Assembly (NCBI GenBank): GCA_030430565.1
Contig: JAUIKS010000019.1
Location: 1-64,000, forward strand
Direction of reading: 5' to 3'
Source of the DNA: Polyangia bacterium
GTDB lineage: Bacteria; Myxococcota_A; Polyangia; Nannocystales; Nannocystaceae
Length of the DNA: 64,000 bases
Notes under the pieces: generated by a model
The model's database searches: none
What the model saw: the letters and a program-made list of their open reading frames with translations, nothing else
Told to the model about the DNA's origin: nothing
Shown here: positions 1 through 10,642 of the stretch, one piece after another
How positions within the stretch are numbered: position 1 is the stretch's first letter
How the letters are laid out: each line of letters begins with the position of its first letter
Made by a program: the position numbers and the translations under genes

Positions 1-329
1 TTGTACCCCGCCGGGCCGCCGAAGCGCGCGCTCGCGCTGCGAGCGGCGTATGACGCGAGCACGCGCGTCGCCGCGCGGGAATTCTCGTCGCGGACGAGAC
101 TGAGAAGCGCGGTCGTACTGGGCGTACTCGTGATCGTCAGACCAAGCTGTCGAGACTGTTCAGGCTTCCGCGCGCGCGGCCGTGATGTTCCACCGATGTG
201 CCCACCTCACCGACTGCCGCGCCGCGCCACGCCTCAGCGTGCTTCGAGACAGCTCCCCAGACGCTGAGACTTTCCGAAATACCTCGCCGCTGGCGAGCTC
301 GACTCGCGCGTCGCCGGCAAGAGCTCGAG
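1..329. other. Left-edge stretch without a recognisable gene
   Basis: Short overlapping open frames occur on both strands, but none has a signal peptide, a known motif or a convincing start. Their composition is the Arg/Ala-rich pattern expected from random frames in high-GC DNA. Nothing else was seen here. Confidence 0.6.
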
Positions 330-896
330 TCACGGGTCAGCCGCTACTGCTGCGCAGAACAGGCTGCCGAGCGCTTGACCGCTGCACGTCGTGCCAGGCA
401 GCTGCGCTGCGCAGTCACCGTCCAGCTCGCACGTGAGCACGCAGAAGCGAACGGACGCGGGCAGGACCTCGACGCATGAGAACCCTGTCGCCCCGCAGTC
501 CGCGTCATTGAGGCAGCCGCCATCACGGACGCAGGCGCCCCCCATACAATCCCAGTTGTTCGGGAACTCCCCTGGCGCCGCGAGACAGGACTCGTGGCTG
601 TACTCGGTACAGCACTGGCTGGGGGTCGAGCACGTTCGCGGCTCGTCGTCCGCCGCGATGCACCCCCCCTCCCACACCGCACAGTCCGCGCCGCTGGTCG
701 TGATCGGCCCGCCGGAGGTGTCAGAGCCCTCGCTCGGATCGGCTCCTTCGCTCGTGGTCGCCGGGTTGATCGTCGGGACCGAGTCGAAGCTGTCGCTCTC
801 GCCTCCGCTCCCGCCAGGGTCGCCTCCTTGACACCCGCCCAGCAGGCACGTGAGCGCGAAGAGTCGCCCGGCCAAGCTGCGGTCGCGCGCGCCCAT
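330..896 (-). CDS. Cysteine-rich secreted lipoprotein
   Basis: 188 aa. An N-terminal hydrophobic stretch ends in a lipobox-like TCLLGGC, with the acylated Cys at about residue 22. A Gly/Ser/Thr linker follows to about residue 68, then a cysteine-dense C-terminal half with CC pairs and repeated CxxD/CxxG spacings. This is the usual build of myxobacterial outer-surface lipoproteins with a disulfide-bonded domain. It starts 3 bp after the stop of the next lipoprotein gene (900-2057), so the two and the metalloprotease before them look co-transcribed. Function is not recognisable; a binding or structural role at the cell surface is inference. Confidence 0.7.
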   Translation of the reverse strand: MGARDRSLAGRLFALTCLLGGCQGGDPGGSGGESDSFDSVPTINPATTSEGADPSEGSDTSGGPITTSGADCAVWEGGCIAADDEPRTCSTPSQCCTEYSHESCLAAPGEFPNNWDCMGGACVRDGGCLNDADCGATGFSCVEVLPASVRFCVLTCELDGDCAAQLPGTTCSGQALGSLFCAAVAADP

Positions 897-899
897 CGT

Positions 900-2057
900 C
901 TACTCCGTCCCTCCCCCGCACATACAGGGCACGTCGTCGTCGCCGTTTTGGCAGAGCTCGACGATCGTCGACACCGTGACAGCGCTCGTAAACGCGTCGA
1001 TCTCCGACTGAGGCAATTGAGGGTTGTGCGCGATCACGAGCGTCTCGATCGTCGTCCCCGCCAGCACGTCGAGCGCCGCGAGCGAGCTCAGCGCGTTGTG
1101 CCGCGAGATCTCGAGGTGCGTCACGCTCTTCAGGCTCTCGAGGCCCGCGAAGCTCGCTACGTTGTCGGTCTCGGTCTCGATGGCGCAGTCGCCGAGCGTC
1201 AGGTACTCGACGGTCTCGAGGCCGCCGAGCCCGGTGAGCGAGACGAGCCCGTCGTTCCCGCCAACCCGCAGGATCTCGACGGTCCGCAGCTGCGCGAGCT
1301 CACTGAGGTCGGAGAGCCCATCGAGCTCTTCGAGGTTGAGCCGGTGCAGCGACTCGACCGCCTCGAGCCCCTTAAGATCCGCGAGCGCCGGATTTGTGAG
1401 CAGGGACAGGTTGGTGCTCTCGTTCAAGAGCGCGGCGATACCCGCGAGGCTCACCAGGCTGTCGTTGCCGACGATCGAGACCCACGACGGCTGGACCGTC
1501 CAGCTCGACGCGCCGAGCCCCGCGAGCGTGCTCAGCTCGGGGTTTCCGCTGATCGAGACGAATTGCGCCTCCTGGAGGGCCGGGACGCTTACGTCCTTCA
1601 GCGCCCCGTTCTGCTCGATCTCGAGTCGATCGCCGATCGACTCGAGCTGCTCTAGGCCAGCGAGGGTCTCGAGCGCTTGATTGTCGCGAATCCGGAGCGT
1701 GCCGCCCACGCGCTCGAGGCTGCCAAAGTCGCTGAAGTCCACCAGCGTGCTCACGGACCAGACCGTGAGATCGCCCGTGATCTCGCTGACGCAGTGGTAC
1801 GCCGACAGGTCCGCGCTGTCCGTAAGCTCGACGTCTCCCTCGATCGTCTCGAGCGCGCAGCTCGGGCCCGAGGACTCGTGGGAGTCGCTGCTGCCGCCGT
1901 CGCTCTCGGTCCCGCCGTGGTGGGGCTTACAAGCGGCCACCCCCACGATCAACACGAGCGACGCGCGACCTCGCCAGCGCGCGACCTCGCCAGCGCGCGG
2001 CGCCCCGCCGCCGGCCGCGAGGCCTCGATTGAACAAGCTCGCCGTGTCGAACTTCAT
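900..2057 (-). CDS. Leucine-rich / receptor-L-domain-like lipoprotein
   Basis: 385 aa. The Arg-rich N-terminus is followed by a hydrophobic segment ending in LIVGVAAC (lipobox Cys about residue 43), then a Ser/Gly/Asp linker. Residues about 70-370 are tandem repeats of the type 'leading residue-L-xx-L-xx-L-x-x-L' with sentences such as SLTGLGGLETVEYL, as in receptor L-domain and LRR solenoids, where each repeat adds one strand. The tail has a CxC cluster. The start ATG overlaps the upstream metalloprotease stop (ATGA), so the genes are translationally coupled. Probable role is surface ligand binding; the partner is unknown. Confidence 0.75.
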   Translation of the reverse strand: MKFDTASLFNRGLAAGGGAPRAGEVARWRGRASLVLIVGVAACKPHHGGTESDGGSSDSHESSGPSCALETIEGDVELTDSADLSAYHCVSEITGDLTVWSVSTLVDFSDFGSLERVGGTLRIRDNQALETLAGLEQLESIGDRLEIEQNGALKDVSVPALQEAQFVSISGNPELSTLAGLGASSWTVQPSWVSIVGNDSLVSLAGIAALLNESTNLSLLTNPALADLKGLEAVESLHRLNLEELDGLSDLSELAQLRTVEILRVGGNDGLVSLTGLGGLETVEYLTLGDCAIETETDNVASFAGLESLKSVTHLEISRHNALSSLAALDVLAGTTIETLVIAHNPQLPQSEIDAFTSAVTVSTIVELCQNGDDDVPCMCGGGTE

Positions 2058-3427
2058 GGTCTCAAGACTCCGTAGTGATCGGTATCGCCGAGCGTCGTCG
2101 CGCGCGTTTCATAGCGAGCGTCGGCGAACGGTCCGTCCGCGCCCACGACCCGGCGGATCGCGCCGGACCAGCCGAGCCCGCCTGGCTCCACCGGCGCCCC
2201 CGTGTTCGTATACCACTGCGGGGCCCCGACGGTGAGCGTGCGCAGCAACAGCATGAGGTCGTCCATACTCGGCGGCGCGCCGTAGCTGTCACTCTCGACA
2301 GTCCACATCGCCCAAAGATAGCGCATCCAGTCGAGCTCGTTCGAGATCTCGGCCTCGTCCGGGCTGATCATCCAGTCCTGGCTGCACATGTTGAAGACCC
2401 AGGCGTTCTCGCCGCCGGCCACCTCGTCGCCCTCGCCCCCGGCGAGCGAGACTAGATACATACCGCTCACCAGATCATCGCTCTTTTCACCGCCCGCCAG
2501 CACCTTGTAGTAACGAAACGCGCCTTCGTGCTGACGCTCATTAAACGCGACGCTAGCGAAGAAATTAGCGACGCCCTCAATATACGCGGCGGGGCCCCAC
2601 TCGGACGATCGAAGCACGTGTGACTCGCCCCCGATCATCACGTCAGGATCGTCGAAGGTGCAGAGCGGGGACTGTGACGGATGCTCGTAACATCCGTCGA
2701 TACAGTTGTACGGGGCGTCGAAGTAGTCCTTGTGCAGCCAGTGCCCGGTCTCATGCGCGATCGCGTATTTCTTGTCGACGAACGCGCTCCCGATCTCCGA
2801 CACGTTCGCGCTCGTCCCGAGGATCTCTTTTTCGTCGTCGCCGGTGACGACGCGGAGCACGTACTCTCGATTGGGTACACGACACTCGTCGCTGAGGTTC
2901 GTCGCGCGGTAGATCGTATGAGCGGACCAAGCGAGCAAGTTATGAGTCTCGCGGTATGGGATCAGCACGTCGTCGGCGAGCGACCCGATCACCACCGGCG
3001 TCTCCGAGACCGCCCATCCCGCGCCGACGTCCTCCCTTGAACGAATATAGAGATCCTGCGCTTGACCGAGACGCGCCTCGCTCATCACGAGCGCGTGGAA
3101 GCCGCTCGTGAACTCCGTCTCAAACGTCATGCAGCCGTCGGTGTCGAGATAGACGTCAAGCGGGTATTCGGGCGGAGGGCGAAACAGCCGGACGTGCGCG
3201 CCGCGAGCCGGGTATGGCTCCTCGACCTCGAGCGTCTCTAGCTCGGAGGTATCGTCCGCGACGACGTCCCATTGGAAGCAGAGCTCCTGGCACGCGCGCG
3301 CCTGGGCGGGCTGCAGCGCGACGACGACGATCGACGCCGCCAAGCAAACGCGATTGAGTGACACGAGCGTGAGCAATTGATCCCCGTCAATATACAAATG
3401 GAGAATAGAGATTACTATACGCGCCAT
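2054..3427 (-). CDS. Putative secreted zinc metalloprotease (HEXXH)
   Basis: 457 aa from the chosen ATG. Residues about 1-43 carry a hydrophobic signal-like region ending in QARA before the first cysteine. The diagnostic feature is HETGH at about residues 225-229, embedded in YAIAHETGHWLHKDYF, which fits the zinc-binding helix of a gluzincin/metzincin-type peptidase. A downstream Glu/His-rich stretch (IEGVANFFASVAF) could supply a third ligand. The family is not one I can name. An open frame continues upstream to 3544, but its Arg-rich sequence lacks a signal, so the ATG at 3427 is preferred. It leads an apparent three-gene minus-strand operon with two lipoproteins. Confidence 0.7.
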   Translation of the reverse strand: MARIVISILHLYIDGDQLLTLVSLNRVCLAASIVVVALQPAQARACQELCFQWDVVADDTSELETLEVEEPYPARGAHVRLFRPPPEYPLDVYLDTDGCMTFETEFTSGFHALVMSEARLGQAQDLYIRSREDVGAGWAVSETPVVIGSLADDVLIPYRETHNLLAWSAHTIYRATNLSDECRVPNREYVLRVVTGDDEKEILGTSANVSEIGSAFVDKKYAIAHETGHWLHKDYFDAPYNCIDGCYEHPSQSPLCTFDDPDVMIGGESHVLRSSEWGPAAYIEGVANFFASVAFNERQHEGAFRYYKVLAGGEKSDDLVSGMYLVSLAGGEGDEVAGGENAWVFNMCSQDWMISPDEAEISNELDWMRYLWAMWTVESDSYGAPPSMDDLMLLLRTLTVGAPQWYTNTGAPVEPGGLGWSGAIRRVVGADGPFADARYETRATTLGDTDHYGVLRP

Positions 3428-3841
3428 CACGATAGATGGCGTGATTGAATTCCGCCGAGACGTGAATCGCGTGCGCGTTCGCGGGCGAATCAGCCTCGGT
3501 GAACTCCGTCGAATACGCGCGGTTCTGACCGCGATCCCCTTCACGCGCGCCGCCAGCCAGCTCGAGCAACGATGGCCTTGACGACAGGCGCGGGCGTCAC
3601 CGCGTACCCCGCTCGTTCCACGCGACGCGCGATATCCCGCGTCCCCAGGCGCCCTCGCGCGTGCTCCTCGCGTGATGGCAGGCCTCGCCCACAGCGCCGG
3701 AGGTGACGTGCGCCAGCGTGCTGCCGGCTGAGGCCGTCATCCTGGATCTCGGGGGGCGGAGTACTGGGCGTACGACAGCAGCGCGAACCAGCTCAGCGAC
3801 AACAAGCGCGAGCCAGGCGGCGCGTGGACTCGCCGGAGCCC
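3428..3841. other. Intergenic region between metalloprotease and propeller lipoprotein genes
   Basis: No convincing gene. The first part is comparatively AT-rich for this genome (around 3380-3450) and probably holds the metalloprotease promoter. A minus-strand frame at 3597-3878 lacks any motif and overlaps the neighbouring gene's end, so it is treated as a chance frame. Confidence 0.5.
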
Positions 3842-5968
3842 CTACCCCGGGATCACCGAGCAGAAGCCGTTGATGCACTCAGCGACCTCGAGGCAGCAGT
3901 CGGACGCGTCCTCGCACGCGTCGCCGAGCTCCGAGCAGCCGTCGTTGGTGACGTTACAGGTCTTGGGGTTCCCCGTGCAGAAGCCGCCGCAGCACTCGTA
4001 GCCGGCCTCGCACAGCTCGCCCTCGCCCTTGCACACGCCGAGCGCCCAGAAGCCGCGCATGTTCTGGTTGTTCAGCTCCTGCCCCGGCAGCCAGAACGCC
4101 GGGTGGCTGTTGTCCGCGCCCGGCTGCGGGTTCGCGTCGATCGCCGTGACCCACAGCTGCTTGAAGCGCGAGTTCGGGTTGGTGTCGGTGAGCGTGTTGC
4201 CGTACATGCGCTCTGAACCAAAGACCAGCCAGTAGTAGCCGCCGACCGCGACCGGTAAGAAGGTCGGCTCGAAGTTGGTGAGCTGCTGCTCCGCCGAGAT
4301 CGCGCCCTCGCCGTTGGCCCGCCCGAGCCGCACCGGGCTCTGCCCGTCGATGTTCACCATCCACAGCTCCCCCAGCCCGCCGCGCGCGCGGGCTTGGTTC
4401 GAGCGCTGGAACGAGACCCACTGCGAGTCCGGGCTGTAGGTCGGGAAGGTCGTCGTCGGCAGCATCGCGTCCTTGTCGACGATCTGCGCGATGTTGGCGA
4501 AGGTGAAGTTCATCAGGTCGACGTCAGCGAGCCACAGCGTCGACTGCGTGAAGTCGAGGCCGTTGCCGTCGGTGCGCATGCTGAACGCGATCTGGTTGCC
4601 GTCGTTGGACCAGGCCTGGTGCCCCGGCGCGCCGTTGCCCGGCGGCGGCACGAGCTCGGCGATGACCACGTTCGAGTTGTACTCCGAGAGCGTCAGCTTG
4701 CCGTCCGTGCCGAAGCCGCCGTTGTTCCAGTGGCCCCAGAGCACGTGCCCGCCGTCGGGCGAGATGGCCTGAAAGCCAGACGAGAGCTCGGAGTTGTGGT
4801 GCACCACGCCGCTCTCGGCGTCGATCGAGCCCCAGGGGCTGTAGCCGCCGTGGAACGAGGCCGCGATCGTCGAGCCGTCCGCCGAGACGCTGTGGCAGGC
4901 CACGCAGGAGACGCCCGGCGGCTTCTGGATGAAATTCTCGGGCGCCGCGTCGCCCGGGGTCAGACGGACGACGTTGCCGTTGTTGATCTCCCAGTAGTAG
5001 ATCGCGCCCGTCAGGTTCGACGGCGCGATCGTCCAGGTCTGGGTCTCGGCCAGGTACGCCTGGTTACCGTCGTAGCGCTGGATGTCGAGCTGCACGTCGC
5101 CGTCGGTCGAGGCCGTCAGCTTGACCCACACGTCCTCGGGGAGCAGCGGGAAGTCGTAGCGCGAGGGCGGCGGCACGGCCCCCCAGAACTCGAACTCGAA
5201 GGTCGGGCTCTCCGCGTGGAGGTAGTAGATGTCGCCCGGGTTGCCGCCGTTCCACTGGATCGTCGGCCCGACGAGCCCGCGCGGGAACACCGTCTGGTCG
5301 TAGGGGTACAGCAGCGTCATCGCCGGGTCGGGGTCGATCGCGCCGTCGAACATGTCCTTGATCCCCGGGTCGACGGGCTCCGGCTCGGAGGTGATGTGCA
5401 GCTTGACCGTCGCGGTGGTCTCGGCCTCGAGCCCGAGGCCGTCGGCGACGAAGTGCACGAGCCCGACGCCGCCCGCGTCGCCTGTCGCGGAGAACAGCCC
5501 GTTGTTGGCCGAGATGATCCCGATCTGCGGGTTGTCGTAGTCCCAGGTCCCCGTCAACGGCACCTCCTCGCCGCCCATCGTGTGACCCGTGGCCGTGAAC
5601 TCCAGCGGCGGCGGCACGGCCCCGTCGACGACGATGATCAGCGGGTCGAGCGGCGCGATGGTGACCTCGATGACGGGGTCGTCACCCTCGGTCGCGCCGA
5701 CGGAGCTCGAGCCGCTCGTCGCCGAGTCGGTCCCGACGTCGGTGGTCGTGCCCATCATCGTCGCGCCGCCGGTCGGCGGCGCGCCGGTGGTGCCGCCCGT
5801 CGTGCTGGGGCCCGCGGTCGTGCCTCCGCTCCCGCTCTCGCTGCCGGCGATCGTCATCGAGTCCGAGACGGCGTCCGTGCGCGTGCCCTCGCCCGAGTCA
5901 CCGCAGGCCAGGCCGATGCCGAAGAGAGAGACGAGCGCGAGCCCGCCGACGATCTGCAAGTTTTTCAT
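3842..5968 (-). CDS. Large lipoprotein with TolB/WD-like propeller and a CxxCH heme-type motif
   Basis: 708 aa. The signal peptide ends in GIGLACG (lipobox Cys about residue 22), followed by a Thr/Ser/Gly linker to about residue 95. A big-like beta domain (about 95-200) follows. A single CVACH motif at about residues 355-359 could attach heme c covalently. Residues about 365-600 resemble TolB/PD40 propeller repeats (SPDGGHVLW, WSNDGNQIAFSM, SPDSQWVSFQRS). The C-terminus is a cysteine-rich module with paired CC motifs. The ATG at 5968 follows GGGAG by about 8 nt, so it is preferred to the in-frame GTG and TTG just upstream. Probably an outer-membrane or surface protein; redox function is inference. 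Confidence 0.8.
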   Translation of the reverse strand: MKNLQIVGGLALVSLFGIGLACGDSGEGTRTDAVSDSMTIAGSESGSGGTTAGPSTTGGTTGAPPTGGATMMGTTTDVGTDSATSGSSSVGATEGDDPVIEVTIAPLDPLIIVVDGAVPPPLEFTATGHTMGGEEVPLTGTWDYDNPQIGIISANNGLFSATGDAGGVGLVHFVADGLGLEAETTATVKLHITSEPEPVDPGIKDMFDGAIDPDPAMTLLYPYDQTVFPRGLVGPTIQWNGGNPGDIYYLHAESPTFEFEFWGAVPPPSRYDFPLLPEDVWVKLTASTDGDVQLDIQRYDGNQAYLAETQTWTIAPSNLTGAIYYWEINNGNVVRLTPGDAAPENFIQKPPGVSCVACHSVSADGSTIAASFHGGYSPWGSIDAESGVVHHNSELSSGFQAISPDGGHVLWGHWNNGGFGTDGKLTLSEYNSNVVIAELVPPPGNGAPGHQAWSNDGNQIAFSMRTDGNGLDFTQSTLWLADVDLMNFTFANIAQIVDKDAMLPTTTFPTYSPDSQWVSFQRSNQARARGGLGELWMVNIDGQSPVRLGRANGEGAISAEQQLTNFEPTFLPVAVGGYYWLVFGSERMYGNTLTDTNPNSRFKQLWVTAIDANPQPGADNSHPAFWLPGQELNNQNMRGFWALGVCKGEGELCEAGYECCGGFCTGNPKTCNVTNDGCSELGDACEDASDCCLEVAECINGFCSVIPG

Positions 5969-6336
5969 CACCAAGCTCCCCGCGCGAGGGCTCGCGCGTC
6001 GGTCGAGCGTAGCAAGCCCCGCGCGCCGCGGTAAGCGATACCTGTCCTTACGCCCTTGTTAGTTACGTCGGCTCGCGCGGGGGGATCGCCCAGCGACCGA
6101 GGACGCCGAGTGGGACCACGCGCGAGGATCTTCGGGGCCCGCGGTCCCCCTCGACGCGCGCTGTGCCGCGCTGTGTCACGCCGTCGTGACCGCTCACACG
6201 CGCGCTCACTCGCGCGCTCGGTTCACGCCCCACAGGCGGCGCCCCCGCGCTCGCCGTGACGCCGCGCCCCCGGCGTCGCCTACCGCAGCCCAGCCCACAA
6301 ATTACCTGTCTAAAAAGACATAAAGACAGACTTGAC
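5969..6336. other. Divergent intergenic region
   Basis: Separates the minus-strand propeller lipoprotein from the plus-strand fibro-slime gene and must contain both promoters. It ends in an AT-rich block with a TGTCT-AAAA-AGACA inverted repeat. No credible ORF was found. Confidence 0.6.
6307..6320. repeat. Short inverted repeat TGTCT-AAAA-AGACA
   Basis: A perfect 5 bp palindrome with a 4 nt A-loop about 17 bp upstream of the -10 box of the fibro-slime gene. The same core recurs at 56758-56773, and related ACATGTC...GACA sequences occur near 19247, 52196 and 61971. It could be an operator here or a copy of a dispersed element. Confidence 0.6.
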
Positions 6337-6342
6337 TAGACT
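6337..6342 (+). promoter_or_regulatory. -10 box TAGACT, leaderless-type spacing
   Basis: Ends 6 nt before the ATG at 6349. No Shine-Dalgarno fits in the interval, so the transcript probably begins at or next to the start codon. Confidence 0.5.
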
Positions 6343-6348
6343 CGCCGC

Positions 6349-7494
<1,146 letters not shown>

Positions 7495-7497
7495 CCT

Positions 7498-8574
7498 TCA
7501 CGTGAACTCGACGAGCGCGACGACCTGGCTGCTGTAACGGATCAGCAGCCGCCCGCGCGCGTCGAACTCGAGCGCGGCGACCGGGTCGTCGCGCTCGAGC
7601 CCGAGCGCGCGCCACTCCCGAGTCGGCAGCGCCAGGAGCCACAAGTCTTGCCTCGCGCGTCGCTCCACCGACGCGACGAGCTCGCCGCCGTGCTCGAGGG
7701 CGAGCGGCCGCGACCACCGAATGCCCACGCCCTCGATCGTGGCCACGTCGTCACCACGCCGCGCGCCGAACTCGAGCAAGTCGCCGCGCATCCACGCGAT
7801 CATCGACCCATCGCGCGACATCGCCGGCGAGTGCACGCGGCAGCGACGCGCGTGGCTCGGGGTGGTGCACTCGTACCAGAGCCACTCCTCGTCGACGTAG
7901 CGGCGCGCCACGGGGTCCCACACGTGCTCGATCCCGCGCTCGTCGGCGCGCAGCTCCACTCGCAGCCAGCGCTGTCGATACTCGCGCGCCGTCCCGCGCG
8001 CGTGATCCCACACGACGCACTCCTCGCCGCGCATCAGCATGATGAAGCGCCCGTCCCCGGAGCACGCGATCCGCCCGGGCGGCTCGAGGGGGAGTCGCTG
8101 CGGCGGCGCGTCGGCGTCCTCGAGATCGCAGCGAAACAGACCCTCCCGGATCGCGGGGTCGCGCGGGGCATCAAACACGCGACTCGACAGCACGAGCAGC
8201 TCGCGCGCCCCGTCGACGAACACGGCGTGGCGCTCATCGAGCGTCTGGACCGGCGTGAGCGGCTGCCGCAAGCCGACCCCGAGCCGCGTCGCGGACCAGC
8301 ACTCGCGCCCGCTCTCGACCTCGTACACGCGCACCCCGACCGGGCTGTAGAAAGTCGCGAAGCGCGAGCCGCAGGGGCTCACCGCGATCCCGACCGCGCC
8401 GCGCGTGACCTTCCGACGTCGCAGCTCGCGAAAGCTCGGGAGCTCGCGGATGACCGCGAAGCCGTTCTCAAAGCACTCGCCCAGGAACCCGCCGCCAGGG
8501 CTCAAGGCGCGCGCGGTGAGCCCGTCCGGTCGGGCCCAGCGCGCGGTGATCTCTGGCTCTCGCATGCTACTCAT
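7498..8574 (-). CDS. WD40-like beta-propeller protein, function unknown
   Basis: About 358 aa from the ATG at 8574, which overlaps the stop of the upstream membrane protein; a second ATG at 8565 lies just past it. There is no signal peptide, so it is probably cytoplasmic. Repeats such as GIAVSPCGSRFATFYSP, ACSGDGRFIMLMRGE and SPAMSRDGSMIAWMRG are degenerate WD/TolB-type blades. It is convergent with the fibro-slime gene, separated by 3 bp. It may be coupled to the membrane protein 8567-10219; no enzymatic motif is visible. Confidence 0.7.
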   Translation of the reverse strand: MSSMREPEITARWARPDGLTARALSPGGGFLGECFENGFAVIRELPSFRELRRRKVTRGAVGIAVSPCGSRFATFYSPVGVRVYEVESGRECWSATRLGVGLRQPLTPVQTLDERHAVFVDGARELLVLSSRVFDAPRDPAIREGLFRCDLEDADAPPQRLPLEPPGRIACSGDGRFIMLMRGEECVVWDHARGTAREYRQRWLRVELRADERGIEHVWDPVARRYVDEEWLWYECTTPSHARRCRVHSPAMSRDGSMIAWMRGDLLEFGARRGDDVATIEGVGIRWSRPLALEHGGELVASVERRARQDLWLLALPTREWRALGLERDDPVAALEFDARGRLLIRYSSQVVALVEFT

Positions 8575-10219
8575 GTTCGTCCGGAGGTTTGAACGCGGCG
8601 ATCCGCAGGCCATCGCGCTCGACGAGCGTCGTCAGCAGCGGCTCCCACTCGCCGCTCGGCATGACCGCCTCGAGGCGCTGGTCCGACTCCAGCACGAACA
8701 CGACGTCGCCGTGCAGCAGCTCCGGGCGGAGCTCGTCGGCGGGCAGCGGCTGGCCGTAGAAGTGACGGTGCAGGATGCTGATCAGGGTCGCGTACTGACC
8801 GCTCTGCTCGTTGGTGAGCGTGCGCAGCTCCTCCTCGATATCGCGCGAGATGATGCTCTCGATCGTGAGCCCCGAGCCCTCGAGGCCGTGGCGGCGGCTC
8901 CAGGTCGACAGCAGATGAACGTTGGTGATGATCCGGCTGCTCCGCACGCGCGCGGGGTCGGTCGCGACCCACTCGGCGAACACCGCGTGACGCCGCGCGT
9001 GCTGGTCGCTCGACAGCAGGGTGGCGTCGACGAGCGGAGGGGCCGCGGCCGCGCCGAGCCCGAGCGCGGCGGTCATGGCGAGCGCGAGGCGTGGGTACGG
9101 CCGCCGCGCCGCCGCCCAGATCAACGCCCACGCGGCGACCGCCACGAGCAGGAGCGGCGCGTGCTCGCTGCGGTCGAGCGCGACGCCGGCGATCCACAGC
9201 AGGCCGAGGATCCCGGCGGCCCACCAGCGGCTGTCGCGAGCCTCCTCCAGCCACACGTTCGCCAGGCGCCCCAGCGGCACGAGCGCGAGGATCATCGGCA
9301 GCGTGTAGCGCGGCGAGTCGTCGAAGTGAAACAGGCCGATGATCGGGAAGCCGCGGATCGCGAGCACGAACACGAGGCTCGCCAGCAGGAGGACGCGCTC
9401 GAGCGAGGCGAAGCGCCGCCACGGGACGAGCGCGAGCAGCCCGAGCAGCGGCGCGATCGCGAGCAGCACGCCGACCGTCGCGCCGGCCGAGGCCTGGGCG
9501 TAGCCGAACGCGCCGCGCAGCGGCGTCGCCTCCCCCTGCCCCATCAAGGTCGGCGGGTAGTGAATGAACCAGAGGACGTCGTGGTGATAGAACGCGCCCG
9601 CGACGGCGAACAGGAGGCCGACCGATGGGAGCGCGAGCAAGAAGCGACGACGCTCGCGGGCCAGGCAGTAGAGCGCGAGCGCGATCACGAAGATCGACAT
9701 CTCCGCGCGGATCAGCGGGAGCGCGCCCGCCACGACGCCGGCGGCCGCGGGCGCGCGCCGAACGACGAGCAGGTAGAGCACGAGCATGAAGCCCGTGATC
9801 GCGTCGCTGTTGCCGACGCCCGAGGCGCTCGACGCGAAGAACATGGGCGAGGCCGCCAGCGCCAGCGCGACCAGGTTCGGCGCGCGCTGATCGAGGGCCC
9901 GCGCGACCGCGGCCACCAGCGGGATCGCGAGCGCCGCGATGAGCACGTGCACCACCAAGAACGCGTCGAGCCCGAGGCTGGCGAAGGGCGCGTAGAGCAG
10001 CGCCAGCGGCGGGCGGCTCTTGAGGAAGAACAGCGTCGCAACCGGCTCCTCCGCCATGATCCCCGCGAAGAACCAGCTCAGCATGCCCTCGTCGTGGAGG
10101 AAGCGATCGCTGCGGGCCGCGAGCACGCCGATGACGAAGAACGCGGCCGCCAGCGCCCACGGCACCCACACGTCGATGAGCGGGGACCAGCGAGCGCGCC
10201 GCGGTGGAGCCTCTTGCAA
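8567..10219 (-). CDS. Polytopic membrane protein, possible GT39/GT87-type glycosyltransferase
   Basis: 550 aa with about 10-12 hydrophobic segments (for example WALAAAFFVIGVLAA, LLFAVAGAFY, VLLLASLVFVLAI) and a soluble C-terminal domain of about 150 residues. The first extracytoplasmic loop contains RFLHDEGMLSWFF; an acidic residue in that loop is characteristic of PMT/ArnT-like lipid-linked-sugar transferases. The SRPPLALLYAP segment also fits that group. Family assignment remains tentative. The start is a TTG preceded by TATGAT 8 nt upstream. The downstream propeller gene overlaps its end, suggesting an operon. Confidence 0.7.
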   Translation of the reverse strand: MQEAPPRRARWSPLIDVWVPWALAAAFFVIGVLAARSDRFLHDEGMLSWFFAGIMAEEPVATLFFLKSRPPLALLYAPFASLGLDAFLVVHVLIAALAIPLVAAVARALDQRAPNLVALALAASPMFFASSASGVGNSDAITGFMLVLYLLVVRRAPAAAGVVAGALPLIRAEMSIFVIALALYCLARERRRFLLALPSVGLLFAVAGAFYHHDVLWFIHYPPTLMGQGEATPLRGAFGYAQASAGATVGVLLAIAPLLGLLALVPWRRFASLERVLLLASLVFVLAIRGFPIIGLFHFDDSPRYTLPMILALVPLGRLANVWLEEARDSRWWAAGILGLLWIAGVALDRSEHAPLLLVAVAAWALIWAAARRPYPRLALAMTAALGLGAAAAPPLVDATLLSSDQHARRHAVFAEWVATDPARVRSSRIITNVHLLSTWSRRHGLEGSGLTIESIISRDIEEELRTLTNEQSGQYATLISILHRHFYGQPLPADELRPELLHGDVVFVLESDQRLEAVMPSGEWEPLLTTLVERDGLRIAAFKPPDEHE

Positions 10220-10227
10220 GACGGCAC

Positions 10228-10233
10228 ATCATA
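10228..10233 (-). promoter_or_regulatory. -10 box TATGAT upstream of membrane protein gene
   Basis: Lies 8 nt before the TTG at 10219, close to the spacing seen at other genes in the window. It supports the TTG start and a leaderless or nearly leaderless mRNA. Confidence 0.4.
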
Positions 10234-10642
10234 ATACACTCGTGGGCGGCCGTATCGCCCGCCCGCGCCCGAGCGCCGCGGCTGGCTCACGCGGTCCGCT
10301 CGCACGGCGCGGTCGCGTCGGCTGGCGGTCCGCGGGGCGTCGAGCGACCGCCCGCGCGCGCGGGGCCGACGCCGTCGCGCCGCGCGAGCGCTCGATATGG
10401 TTGAAGGTACATGTGGTACTCCACGCGGCGCGGTCGCGACGCATCGCGCGCGCGATGCTCCTGCTCGTAGGGCCATATCAACGCCGCGTGCGCACCTCCT
10501 CCGCCCCGCTCGTTTCTGCGCGACGCGCCACGAGCCCAGCGCGAGCGAGTGGCGGCGGGCGCGACCCCCTGCAGCGTCGGCTCACGGGCGCAGCGAGCCG
10601 GGCGCCAGAGCGCCGGCTACGAGCCGCGCGCCTAGACAGAGG
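10234..10642. other. Divergent intergenic region
   Basis: Open frames here are Arg/Pro-rich and lack motifs. The region separates the membrane protein from the halogenase-like gene and should carry both promoters. No structured repeat was recognised. Confidence 0.5.

Noticed and set aside
8405..10234. 609-codon plus-strand and 553-codon minus-strand frames
   Set aside because: Shadows of the polytopic membrane protein gene; extremely Arg/Glu- or Arg/Ala-rich.
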